Assembly: GCF_007997305.1 (NCBI RefSeq)
Contig: NZ_VORZ01000001.1
Span: 1,178,001-1,242,000 of the forward strand
DNA length: 64,000 nucleotides
From: Psychrobacter frigidicola
Lineage (GTDB): Bacteria > Pseudomonadota > Gammaproteobacteria > Pseudomonadales > Moraxellaceae
Direction of reading: 5' to 3'
Shown here: positions 39,893 to 48,547 of the stretch, piece by piece
How the letters are laid out: each line of letters starts with the position of its first letter
Position numbering within the stretch: the stretch's first letter is position 1
Position numbers and translations under genes: made by a program
Notes under the pieces: generated by a model
Told to the model about the DNA's origin: nothing
The model's database searches: none
Seen by the model: the letters and a program-made list of their open reading frames with translations, nothing else

Positions 39893-40696
39893 ATGACTCA
39901 CAACACGAATACTCCTTCACATAACGAACAACGGCCTAAAACCTCTATTCAACGTAGGAAATATTATACCAAATCAACAATAGCGCTACCTTTGGTTAAG
40001 TCAGCAGTGGTTGGCATAACGATGACCGCTATATTTGCCAGCTCCGGCTGTGCGACCAGCTCACTGTTAGAAAATGACAAATATGTCAGTACTAAGAGTG
40101 TCACACAGACATTATCTACGGATCAAATCGTTGCATTTGGGCGTCCTGTACAATCTTTACCTAATATGCCAAACGCGACGATGGTCATCGTCGGTAATAA
40201 AAACAGCTATGTTTTGACCCAAGGTGGGACAGAAATGGTAAGTTTATTAACCACTCTAACACCAAAGAATATCCAAGTTCAGAATGATATGACGTTTGAT
40301 TTGCCTAATAATGATGGTTATTTTCAAGGTGAGATGAAGCTGTCTTATGCCAAATTAAAAGATGAGTTTAAGCGTACTGATTATCAGTTTTTTCTACAAA
40401 ATGGCGGCCAAGATTGTACTACTGCTAGCGATACGCGCATATCCGCTCAGCGCTTTTGCTTTACAGTACCGGTTAAAGGTGCAATTTATCCGCCAGTTAA
40501 TAATTTAAGCCTTATCCAGTCGAAATATCGTACGCTAAGTAAGCCATATACGGTAAGCTTTCATACTCAGGTGCAGCAAAATGAAGTCTCGCGCAGTGGC
40601 AAAAGTGGTGTAGAAAAGCTAGTCTTACTGCCGTTTGCACTCGCATTTGACGTGATTACTTTTCCATTTCAATTGCTTGATAGTGTGTCAAACTAA
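39893..40696 (+). CDS. YidX-like lipoprotein
   Basis: The 267-residue protein has a long basic N-terminus, a hydrophobic segment and a lipobox-like FASSGCATSS, which suggests lipid attachment although Ser at -3 is not ideal. Segments TMVIVGNKNSYVLTQGG and LLPFALAFDVITFPFQLL near the end resemble E. coli YidX (YVFVGESLDYLITDGAD and LLPVTVTLDIITAPLQFL, compared from memory). Function of the family is unknown. I start at the ATG at 39893, with AAGGA upstream; the ATG at 39860 also has AAGG in front and cannot be excluded. Confidence 0.75.
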   Translation: MTHNTNTPSHNEQRPKTSIQRRKYYTKSTIALPLVKSAVVGITMTAIFASSGCATSSLLENDKYVSTKSVTQTLSTDQIVAFGRPVQSLPNMPNATMVIVGNKNSYVLTQGGTEMVSLLTTLTPKNIQVQNDMTFDLPNNDGYFQGEMKLSYAKLKDEFKRTDYQFFLQNGGQDCTTASDTRISAQRFCFTVPVKGAIYPPVNNLSLIQSKYRTLSKPYTVSFHTQVQQNEVSRSGKSGVEKLVLLPFALAFDVITFPFQLLDSVSN

Positions 40697-40778
40697 AACC
40701 ATAGCCATTTAAAACAGCGATTTTTTAAAGTAGTAGTTATTTAAAGCAGCGACTTGTTAAAGCGATAGCTACACTTAC

Positions 40779-40809
40779 AAAAAAGCACCCTATGACTGGG
40801 TGCTTTTTT
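40779..40809. terminator. bidirectional terminator between the lipoprotein and transglycosylase genes
   Basis: AAAAAAGCACCC and GGGTGCTTTTTT flank TATGACT. The A and T tracts serve both converging genes, whose stops lie about 80 bases to each side. Confidence 0.92.
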
Positions 40810-40888
40810 ATTATGGAATTTTAGATTCGTTATTTAATGACAGTTGCTGCCAATAATCGCTATCAAAAAACGGCGTTGCCCAGAGATT

Positions 40889-42196
40889 TCACCATGAGGC
40901 TAATGACGAAGCGCTACGCTGAGTAATAAAACCATCTGGCGTTTGCCCATTGGCCCCTTGCCAGCGCTGGAATGCATTGCGCGTATTGGTACCAGCAATA
41001 CCGTCAGTCCCTTTAGTATCATAACCGGCACTGGTCAAACGCTGCTGTAAGTTACGCACTTGAGAGGTAGATAATGGACGCTCATAGCGCGGCCATGACT
41101 GTTGCAATCCGCTTTGACCAGCGATAGCTTTACCCAATAAACTCACGCCTAACGCATAGTTTGACGAGTTATTATAGACTTTAATAACGTCAAAGTTTTT
41201 ACTCAGTAACAGTGCAGGCCCATCTTTACCAGCAGGCAGCCATAGCTCAAAAACCTTTCCAGAATCTAGGTAGCTGTTATCAATGCTGCTCACACCCATC
41301 GAGCGCCACTGGGCAAAAGACTGTTTAGTATTGACAGTAGAGTAATTAAATGACGAAGGTAAAGTGACCTCATAAAAAGGTGCTAAGCCGCGTACCCAAC
41401 CAGAGTTACTCAAATAATTGGCAGTAGAGGCCAGCGCATCAGCGGTTGACCAAGGATTTTTATGACCGTTACCATCACCATCTACCCCTTCTTGTAGCCA
41501 AGTAGTGGGGATAAACTGCGTCTGTCCCATGCCGCCCGCCCAAGAGCCTTCTAGCTGTGACCACGACACATCACCGCGTTGTAGCAGCGTCATTAATGAT
41601 AATAACTGGCTTTCGGCAAACGCTTGGCGACGACCATCATAGGCGAGACTTGCCAGCGCACTTGGCAGATGGCTATTACCAGTCACCGCACCATAAGACG
41701 ACTCCATACCCCAAATTGCAGCAATTATCTCTGCATTAACGCCATATTGCGACTCTAAACCTGATAGATACGAGCGCTGTTCTGCAAACTTACTTTTACC
41801 AGTATTTACCCGCCCAGCCGACACCGCAGAATCTGCATAGTCCCAAGGCATCTTTGAAAATTCTGGCTGACCTGAATCTAAAGAGATAACTTGTTGATTC
41901 AAATAAGCTGATTCCAGCAAGCGTTGGACGTCATAGCTATTATACCCTGAGGCAATCGCACGCTTCGAGAAGTCCGACTTCCAGTCTGTAAAGCTACTAT
42001 AGCTTGGCTGCGGTGTCGGTTGAGGCTTTACCACCTTATTCGGCTGGACGATGACAGGCGCAGGCTTAATAATGGTTTGACTTTCAGTAATTTGGACATT
42101 GCCTTGACGAACTGGTTTGCTCGTCTGTGTTTGGCTGACACAACTGGCTAAGAACAATATAGGGAATAGCGCAAGATATTGCTTTTTTGACATCAT
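40889..42196 (-). CDS. lytic murein transglycosylase, MltB family, with peptidoglycan-binding domain
   Basis: The enzyme cleaves the glycan strand of peptidoglycan with formation of 1,6-anhydromuramic acid. It has a lipoprotein signal (LFPILFLASC), a Pro/Gln/Lys-rich linker to about residue 70, the MltB-type catalytic domain with the acid Glu in AIWGMESSYG and the GSWAGGMGQTQFIPTTW motif, and a C-terminal PG_binding_1 domain (RNLQQRLTSAGYDTKGTDG, ending with RNAFQRWQG). E. coli MltB lacks this last domain; the layout is common in other proteobacteria. It sits in the outer membrane facing the periplasm. Confidence 0.92.
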   Translation of the reverse strand: MMSKKQYLALFPILFLASCVSQTQTSKPVRQGNVQITESQTIIKPAPVIVQPNKVVKPQPTPQPSYSSFTDWKSDFSKRAIASGYNSYDVQRLLESAYLNQQVISLDSGQPEFSKMPWDYADSAVSAGRVNTGKSKFAEQRSYLSGLESQYGVNAEIIAAIWGMESSYGAVTGNSHLPSALASLAYDGRRQAFAESQLLSLMTLLQRGDVSWSQLEGSWAGGMGQTQFIPTTWLQEGVDGDGNGHKNPWSTADALASTANYLSNSGWVRGLAPFYEVTLPSSFNYSTVNTKQSFAQWRSMGVSSIDNSYLDSGKVFELWLPAGKDGPALLLSKNFDVIKVYNNSSNYALGVSLLGKAIAGQSGLQQSWPRYERPLSTSQVRNLQQRLTSAGYDTKGTDGIAGTNTRNAFQRWQGANGQTPDGFITQRSASSLASW

Positions 42197-42505
42197 AAAA
42201 GTCTCTAGTAACGATAATAACTGAAAAAATAAATCAAATTTGGAACAAGTTGAAGAATACGGACGTGCTATTTATCACAGGATAGTTTTGCAATCCCTAA
42301 AACCACTCGACTAACAAAAGATTTACTCGAACAACAAATGAAGTTACTTTAGCAATAATTGGTAATAAAGTCGATGGTAAGTACAGCGCTTATTATTTGC
42401 CAGATATAAGTAATCCATAAAACCACACTAATAAATGTTATTAGTATGGTTTTATGGATTAGACTCATTTTGAATACTAATATTTTTAAAAATCAAAAAT
42501 AAACT
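42197..42505. other. intergenic region between the transglycosylase and FAD oxidoreductase genes
   Basis: The only clear structure is the 23-bp hairpin at 42411-42461. The remaining 214 bases must contain the transglycosylase promoter; no strong pair of boxes and no small gene are visible. Confidence 0.55.
42411..42461 (-). repeat. 23-bp hairpin 45 bases after the FAD oxidoreductase stop
   Basis: Two 23-base arms flank AATGT. The single imperfect position is a C/A clash on the plus strand but a G-U wobble on the minus strand, the strand transcribed here, so it probably acts as RNA. No T tract follows. Confidence 0.75.
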
Positions 42506-44281
42506 CTATAAGATATTTGCCGCTTTATTCAAGGTCATCACTAACGGATCAAGATATTTGTAACGCCCTTCATGTAGCAGCGTTGCGGTCTCTAGGCTAA
42601 CTTGTTTCTCACTCCCAAGATAAGTAAATAGTGCTTGCGCCGCCTGCTTACCCGAAGTTGCGGCTTGCTCCATAGTTGGGATTTTCCAGCGCCCAGCTAC
42701 TGACACTATCTCCCCCGCTACTACCACATTGTCCCAATGAGTTTGGGTATCAATCAGCGCGTCATCGGCATTACGCACATAGATTTGCGCCAAGTTTACC
42801 CAGCGCTTACCGTTATCTTGTACGATACCCATCTCAGCAGTTTCGATATCAGCATATGCCTGCCAGTCATCAACATATCGCAGGTTAATGGGGTCGATAA
42901 TACCGCCTTTAGCGATAGCTTGGCGCTGTTTATTATCGGTAATACCCAGCTGATATAAGATCTCTTCTTTAGCCTCGCTTGGCGTACACTCCATAAAGCG
43001 CTTGCCAAATAGTGCGCCTTTATTAAACGGTGAGCTACAAGTTGCGGATAAGTTGTAATCAAAGCTGTCAGGGAATTCAACATCTTGCCAAAAACCACCG
43101 CGATGCTGAATTTGGAAAACAATGTTCCACGGCGCATCAAAACATAAATTATAAGACTTACCTAAGAACGGTTTAAAAGCGTCAGGCATCTGTGTTAAAG
43201 GATATTGAGTACCGAACGACCATTCATCGTTAAAAGGTTTTTTGACTTGTGGCAATAGCCCTATTTTCCATAATACTTCGTGTGGAAGAGCCATAACTGC
43301 CGCATCAAAGTGCTGTTGCAAGTTATCATATTCATCAGCATTGCTTTCATTGTCATTAGTGCAACTAATGTTAGTACGACTGATATCAACGCTCAGCTTA
43401 CCATTATCCTGACGGTGCATATTTAACACTCGTGCTTGGGTAATAATAGTCACACCCCGAGATTTTAATATCGCTACTAGCGTTTCAAGGACCTCGGAGG
43501 TTGGGCGATTAAAACAGTAAGATTTAGAGGTCGCACCTGCTGGCAATATTGGCGCTTCAGTCATCGGTAAGAACATCAACACAAAGCTGTCCATAATATC
43601 GACCGCTTTACTGTGCATTCTGGCACCGGTTAAGATACCAAACCAATTGGTAATAAACTGCTTGGTTCGAGTATCAAAATCCTCAATACCAATTAAATCA
43701 CCCACTTTTTTGAAGGCCATCTCAGCACGCTCTTCATCACTGGCATTCACATGATGCACAATGCGCTGTACCAGTTGTAACATGTCTTTTTTATTCAAGT
43801 CAAAAGTATCAATCATCGACTCAATAGTTTGTAAGTCTATCGCTGCGCGCCTATCGATTGCAACGCGCTTGCCTTTTTCTGCGCGCGCATCATCTTTATT
43901 AACATCGTCTTTATTTCCATAATTAAAACTACCGTCACCGCTTTGGTAAAACTGGTAATCATCAACAGGCGTTAGCATGTGCAATAGACCGGCGCGGTCA
44001 AAGATATTAAATAGCGAGAAATAAGTAGAGCTCAGTGCACGAATGGAATGCTCTTCAAAGCGCTGCTTATCGGTATTGAAGTAGCCAATCATTTTGCCAC
44101 CGCAGCTAGCGCCTGATTCTACTATAGTGATATCAAGACTGGGGTCTTCGGATAACTCAAAAGCTGCCGTCAACCCTGAAATGCCACCGCCTGCGATTAG
44201 AATGTTTTTCTTATCAGATTGAGCGGTAAGGTTAGAATTATTATTTTTAGAGTTGTTTTGTTGAGAATTAGGCTTAGACAT
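42506..44281 (-). CDS. FAD-dependent oxidoreductase, amine oxidase/phytoene desaturase-like
   Basis: The 591-residue protein has, after a 25-residue Asn/Ser/Gln-rich start, the dinucleotide-binding motif ILIAGGGISGLTAAFELSED, then ESGASCGGKMIGY, the GG doublet motif of the amine-oxidase superfamily. The C-terminal FAD contact VVAGEIVSVAGRWKIPTMEQA is also clear, with GKQAAQAL after it. Overall layout resembles carotenoid desaturases and related enzymes, but no carotenoid gene lies near, so the substrate is unknown. It follows hmp in the same direction (220-base gap with a hairpin). Confidence 0.85.
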   Translation of the reverse strand: MSKPNSQQNNSKNNNSNLTAQSDKKNILIAGGGISGLTAAFELSEDPSLDITIVESGASCGGKMIGYFNTDKQRFEEHSIRALSSTYFSLFNIFDRAGLLHMLTPVDDYQFYQSGDGSFNYGNKDDVNKDDARAEKGKRVAIDRRAAIDLQTIESMIDTFDLNKKDMLQLVQRIVHHVNASDEERAEMAFKKVGDLIGIEDFDTRTKQFITNWFGILTGARMHSKAVDIMDSFVLMFLPMTEAPILPAGATSKSYCFNRPTSEVLETLVAILKSRGVTIITQARVLNMHRQDNGKLSVDISRTNISCTNDNESNADEYDNLQQHFDAAVMALPHEVLWKIGLLPQVKKPFNDEWSFGTQYPLTQMPDAFKPFLGKSYNLCFDAPWNIVFQIQHRGGFWQDVEFPDSFDYNLSATCSSPFNKGALFGKRFMECTPSEAKEEILYQLGITDNKQRQAIAKGGIIDPINLRYVDDWQAYADIETAEMGIVQDNGKRWVNLAQIYVRNADDALIDTQTHWDNVVVAGEIVSVAGRWKIPTMEQAATSGKQAAQALFTYLGSEKQVSLETATLLHEGRYKYLDPLVMTLNKAANIL

Positions 44282-44424
44282 AAAGTTTCCTTATTATTTT
44301 ATGCTTTTTGTGTTGTGCTTATTATTGTTATAAGTAATTTTTTAATAAATAATATTATTCTACTTTTTATAATTATTTCAAAGCATGATGAAAGCTTTAG
44401 TTTTCAAATAAGTGACACTATAAG

Positions 44425-44457
44425 ATAGGGCAAAGTTATTTCATAACTTTGCCCTAT
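44425..44457 (-). repeat. 15-bp perfect hairpin 45 bases after the hmp stop
   Basis: ATAGGGCAAAGTTAT and ATAACTTTGCCCTAT flank TTC. No T tract follows on the minus strand, so termination would be incomplete and readthrough into the FAD oxidoreductase gene is possible. Confidence 0.7.
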
Positions 44458-44501
44458 TAGTTTATATCTTGTTGCAATCTTCGAAGAGTATTTTAACCTT
44501 A

Positions 44502-45695
44502 CTAGCCCGCTTTGAGCTCTAGACTCATTTTAGGGCCAAAAGGTTCATAATGAACGGAATCTACACTATGGTCTAGGCCAGTCAGCCCGTTTATTATACT
44601 TTCCATAAAACCCATTGAACCACAAACGTAAACATCTGCAGGCTTCGGTAGAGTAGCGATCAATGCGTTATCTAATATTTGCCCTTCATCAAAATAAAAG
44701 ATATGTTGCTGAACATTTTCTGCGGACGCTAAACACTGATCGACTTGATGTTTAAAAGCATGATGGTGTTGATTCTGACAAGCATAAACCCAAATTATAG
44801 GTCGCTGCGGATTGGTGGTTACTTGCGCCTCTAACATCGACAGTATGGGCGTTATCCCAACACCAGCACTGATGAGCACCAACGGGATGTCATTTTGGGT
44901 CATGAGTTCTTGATTCAAAGCAAAATCGCCTGCTGGAGCGGACAATAAGATGGTATCGCCCACTTGCAAATCATCATGTAAGTAGTTGGATACTAAGCCA
45001 TGATATTGGTCACGATTGTCTCTTTTTACGGCGAAATGAATACCTTTATCGGTATTGGCAGAATATAAGGAATAATGACGCAGCGCTAAATGATCACTGT
45101 CTTTAGGGTCTGTTTTCACCGTGATATATTGTCCAGCAGTTAGGTTAAGTTTGCTGAGGTCAATATTCTGCTCGCTATTAACTGGTACGACAGTAAAAGC
45201 GGCAATATCAGTGGCAGCTGCTGTTTTTTCAATGACTTCAAATTTTGCAAAGCCTTCCCACATCTCTTTTTTATACATAGTTTTTTCAAGTTGAATAAAG
45301 ACGTTAGCAATTTCATCATAGGCTTCTGTCCAAGCATTCATAATGTCATCATTTGCCGCATCACCGAGGACTTCTTTTATAGCGCCAAGTAAATACTTCC
45401 CTACGATAGGATAGTGCTCTGGCAAGATTTGCAACGCACGATGCTTATGACTTATTCCAGTCACTTCCGGCAGCAAAACTTCTAAATGGTCAAGGTGTTT
45501 GGCCGCGGCTAACACCGTTGTGGCTAATGCTGTCTGCTGGCGGCCTAGTTTTTGGTTGGTTTCATTGAAAATATCTAATAATTCAGGATGTGCAGCAAAC
45601 ATGTTTTTGTAGAACACAGTAGTGATGGTCGTGCCATGTTCTTCAAGTACAGGAACAGTTGCCTTTACGATTTCTATAGTTTGTGCGGTAGCCAT
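44502..45695 (-). CDS. hmp: flavohaemoglobin, nitric oxide dioxygenase
   Basis: Hmp oxidises nitric oxide to nitrate with oxygen and NAD(P)H. The globin domain has Tyr29 (distal) and His85 (proximal, in ISHKHRALQILPEHY) at the same positions as in E. coli Hmp. The FAD domain has RHYSLYSA, the NAD domain ISAGVGITPILSMLE and YVCGSMGF, and the C-terminal YEPFGPKMS is typical. Length is 397, against 396 in E. coli. An NsrR-type operator lies 120 bases upstream, so induction by nitric oxide is expected. Confidence 0.97.
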   Translation of the reverse strand: MATAQTIEIVKATVPVLEEHGTTITTVFYKNMFAAHPELLDIFNETNQKLGRQQTALATTVLAAAKHLDHLEVLLPEVTGISHKHRALQILPEHYPIVGKYLLGAIKEVLGDAANDDIMNAWTEAYDEIANVFIQLEKTMYKKEMWEGFAKFEVIEKTAAATDIAAFTVVPVNSEQNIDLSKLNLTAGQYITVKTDPKDSDHLALRHYSLYSANTDKGIHFAVKRDNRDQYHGLVSNYLHDDLQVGDTILLSAPAGDFALNQELMTQNDIPLVLISAGVGITPILSMLEAQVTTNPQRPIIWVYACQNQHHHAFKHQVDQCLASAENVQQHIFYFDEGQILDNALIATLPKPADVYVCGSMGFMESIINGLTGLDHSVDSVHYEPFGPKMSLELKAG

Positions 45696-45814
45696 TATTT
45701 TTCTCTTAGTGAGTCATCACATTAGTAAGTTGAAGTACTACAGCTGGCAATAACAAGTAAGATTTGCAGACTGTAGTTAGACTCTCATGAGCCAATTTAT
45801 TAAAATATCTCTAT

Positions 45815-45837
45815 AAGATTCATTTGAAATACATCTT
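45815..45837 (-). promoter_or_regulatory. NsrR-type operator upstream of hmp
   Basis: AAGATTCATTT and AAATACATCTT are separated by one G, the 11-1-11 dyad of NsrR sites; nine of eleven positions are symmetric. It lies 120 bases before the hmp start, followed on the minus strand by TATAGAGATATTTTAAT, which could hold the -10 box. Confidence 0.8.
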
Positions 45838-45934
45838 ATCATATTTATTTTAATGTGCCAATGTGTACTGCCATTTTTATTATTTCCACTATGATTTTAT
45901 CAGTCCAAAAACCTGAGAATACCAATAAAAAAAA

Positions 45935-45960
45935 CAGCCACTAAAGGGGCGTAGTGGCTG
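45935..45960 (-). terminator. intrinsic terminator after the VWA gene
   Basis: CAGCCACTA and TAGTGGCTG flank an eight-base loop. On the minus strand the stem is followed by eight T. It lies 127 bases after the VWA stop, beyond the 13-bp tandem repeats and a small hairpin (CATTGCT / AGCAATG, 45985-46005). Confidence 0.88.
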
Positions 45961-46021
45961 CTTTCTTGTGATTTAATACTTCGTCATTGCTCATCATTAG
46001 CAATGGCTATAATGAATGGCA

Positions 46022-46060
46022 TTGGTAAGTAACCTTAGTAAGTAACGTTGGTAAGCAACA
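46022..46060. repeat. three tandem copies of a 13-bp unit
   Basis: TTGGTAAGTAACC, TTAGTAAGTAACG and TTGGTAAGCAACA follow one another with no spacer, 27 bases after the VWA stop in its direction of transcription. Copies differ at one to three positions. Confidence 0.7.
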
Positions 46061-46086
46061 TTGATATGGAGTTTTGACGTCATAAG

Positions 46087-47343
46087 CTATCGTGCTAAAT
46101 GAGCAGTCATCTCTTCAACACCGTGCAAAGTCATCGGATACATTTGATTGTTGAACAGCTTTTTAATCTCAACGATGGTTTGTGTATATGACCAATAGGT
46201 TGGGTCTTCAGGATTGAGCCAAGCCACTTTATCAAAATGCTCAATGACTCTTTTTAACCACACCGCCCCTGCTTCATTATTCATGTATTCGACACTGCCA
46301 CCCACTGTAAATAGCTCGTAGGGTGACATTGAGGCATCACCGACGAATATCACTCGATATTCACGGCCATATTTACTTAACAGCTCGAAGGTTGGCATAG
46401 GGGCGCTATGGCGGCGGTCATTGTCTTGCCAAACATAATCATAAAGACAATTATGAAAGTAAAAAAATTCCAAGGTTTTAAATTCATTTTTAGCCGCAGA
46501 AAATAGTTTCTCTAAAGCTTCAACATGAATATCCATGCTCCCGCCAACATCGAACAACATAAGCACTTTGACCCGATTGCGGCGCTCAGCTTGCATATGG
46601 ATATCAAGCACACCTTTCTTGGCTGTCCGTTTAATAGTTTCTTTAATATCTAACTCATCCGCTTGACCAGTACGTGCAAACTGGCGCAAATTGCGTAAGG
46701 CCATCTGGATTTGTCGCGTACCTAGCTGCCTATCCTCGTCAAGATTACGGTATTTACGCTGCTCCCAAACCTTGGCAGCGCTACGCTTACGCGACTCACC
46801 GCCAACACGTACCCCTTCAGGATGGTCTCCATAAGCCCCAAACGGTGAAGTACCGCCAGTGCCTACCCATTTACTACCGCCTTGATGCCGCTCTTTTTGT
46901 TCTTTTAAGCGCTCCTCTAAAGCTTTCATTAGTTCTTCAAGCGAGCCGTACTTCTTCAATAAGCGCCGCTGCTCATCGGTCAGATTCTTGGGATCTAACT
47001 TCAAGTCCAACCACTCTTTAGGAATATCAGTTAGCTTGGCCATCAACTCATCGGTATCTAAACTATCAACCCCTTCAAAATAATCAGCCATTGCCCGATC
47101 AAACTTATCAAAATGACGCTCATCTTTTACCATACACAGACGAATCAGCCGATACATGTCTTCACGACTGGCAAACACGGGTAGCTCTGGGTCATTTCGT
47201 TGCTCATCGTTGTTTGCGTTTTCGTCCTGTGAGCGCTGCTGCATCATAAGTCCTTGCTCAAGCGCCGCATTCAAATCCAGCAGTTCACGAGTACTGACCG
47301 GCATACCGTAAGTACGTAAAGTATAAAATAGTTTTATAAACAT
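46087..47343 (-). CDS. VWA-domain protein, CoxE-like, partner of MoxR ATPase
   Basis: The 418-residue protein has an N-terminal helical part, a highly charged middle (LMKALEERLKEQKERHQGG) and a von Willebrand A domain from about residue 255. The metal site reads LMLFDVGGSMD (Asp265, Gly, Ser, Asp271), a variant of DxSxS in which the first Ser position is Gly, as is usual in this subgroup. FVGDASMSPYELF supplies the further metal contact. The gene follows moxR by 62 bases. MoxR/VWA pairs act as chaperone-like systems that mature or insert cofactors into other proteins; the client here is not evident. Confidence 0.87.
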   Translation of the reverse strand: MFIKLFYTLRTYGMPVSTRELLDLNAALEQGLMMQQRSQDENANNDEQRNDPELPVFASREDMYRLIRLCMVKDERHFDKFDRAMADYFEGVDSLDTDELMAKLTDIPKEWLDLKLDPKNLTDEQRRLLKKYGSLEELMKALEERLKEQKERHQGGSKWVGTGGTSPFGAYGDHPEGVRVGGESRKRSAAKVWEQRKYRNLDEDRQLGTRQIQMALRNLRQFARTGQADELDIKETIKRTAKKGVLDIHMQAERRNRVKVLMLFDVGGSMDIHVEALEKLFSAAKNEFKTLEFFYFHNCLYDYVWQDNDRRHSAPMPTFELLSKYGREYRVIFVGDASMSPYELFTVGGSVEYMNNEAGAVWLKRVIEHFDKVAWLNPEDPTYWSYTQTIVEIKKLFNNQMYPMTLHGVEEMTAHLAR

Positions 47344-47405
47344 AAAATACGCATCACTTATTAGCAGGTTTGGTTATGACCGATCGCAGGTTATTAAAAA
47401 CTTAC

Positions 47406-48269
47406 TTAACGGCGCATCATATTGGCAAAGCGCTGCAATAGACTGACATCCGCTTCGTTTTTCAGTAACGCCCCATATAGTGGTGGAATAGATTTTTCAC
47501 CACGTAAGTTTTCTTCTAGCTCCGCTTGTGCCATGTCATCAGCTAATAATAACGTCAACCAATCAACCAGTTCTGAGGTTGATGGCAACTTTTTTAGCCC
47601 TTGCACATTACGCAGTTTATAGAACACATCTAGTGCATCATTGACCAGTTTCTCTTGAATATTAGGAAAATGCACGTCGATAATTTGACGCATGGTCTGC
47701 TCTTCTGGGAAGTCGATATAATGGAAAAAACAGCGGCGCAAAAAGGCATCAGGTAATTCTTTTTCATTATTAGAGGTGATAATTACCACCGGACGCATCT
47801 CAGCAGTAATGGTTTCGCCAGTCTCGTAAACATAAAATGACATTTTATCAAGCTCATGCAGCAAGTCATTGGGGAACTCAATATCGGCTTTATCAATTTC
47901 ATCAATCAATAACACACTGCGCTCGGTACTGGTAAAGGCATCCCATAATTTACCGGGCTTGATATAATTACCAATCTCGTAGACCTTGTCGTCACCCAGT
48001 TGTGAGTCGCGCAAGCGTGAGACCGCATCATACTCATACAACCCTTGTTCAGCCTTGGTAGTTGACTTGATATGCCAAGTAATGAGCGGCATGCCCAAGC
48101 TAGCAGCAACTTCTTCAGCCAGTAAGGTTTTACCTGTTCCCGGCTCCCCTTTTATTAGTAATGGTTTTTGTAGGGTTATCGCTGCATTAACTGCTAATTG
48201 TAGGTCATCGGTAGCAATATAGCTGTCAGTACCCGTAAAATTCGGTCTGGTATTATTAGTAGTAGTCAT
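47406..48269 (-). CDS. MoxR-family AAA+ ATPase
   Basis: The 287-residue ATPase shows Walker A LLIKGEPGTGKTLLAEEVA (41-48 core), Walker B SVLLIDEIDKADIEFPNDLL, sensor 1 VIITSNNEKELPDAFLRRC and the arginine-finger region RRCFF. The lid domain at the C-terminus ends LQRFANMMRR. It forms an operon with the downstream VWA gene. Together they would work as an ATP-driven chaperone in the cytoplasm. Confidence 0.92.
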   Translation of the reverse strand: MTTTNNTRPNFTGTDSYIATDDLQLAVNAAITLQKPLLIKGEPGTGKTLLAEEVAASLGMPLITWHIKSTTKAEQGLYEYDAVSRLRDSQLGDDKVYEIGNYIKPGKLWDAFTSTERSVLLIDEIDKADIEFPNDLLHELDKMSFYVYETGETITAEMRPVVIITSNNEKELPDAFLRRCFFHYIDFPEEQTMRQIIDVHFPNIQEKLVNDALDVFYKLRNVQGLKKLPSTSELVDWLTLLLADDMAQAELEENLRGEKSIPPLYGALLKNEADVSLLQRFANMMRR

Positions 48270-48472
48270 AAAACAATCTCAATTATTATTATCGATATGA
48301 ATATAGAAAAATATAAAAAGTATGAAATCTAGTAAATATTAATTTAGATTAGCACAGCCGGTCTTAAGCTCAAAATACTCATGGGTTCCCAGTTTTTATA
48401 GTTTGCTATTTATAAAAATTAGGGAAAGCTATTTCTGATTTAATAAAGCTAGTCCTATTTAACGGCCATAAA

Positions 48473-48495
48473 AAAAGACACGCTAGGTGTCTTTT
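48473..48495 (-). terminator. intrinsic terminator after the 48.5-kb membrane protein gene
   Basis: AAAAGACAC, loop GCTAG, GTGTCTTTT; on the minus strand further T follow. It lies 53 bases after the stop and isolates that gene from moxR. Confidence 0.88.
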
Positions 48496-48547
48496 ATCGT
48501 ACTTGAATAAGCTATTGAATCATTCTACTTATAATTAATAGCTAAAA

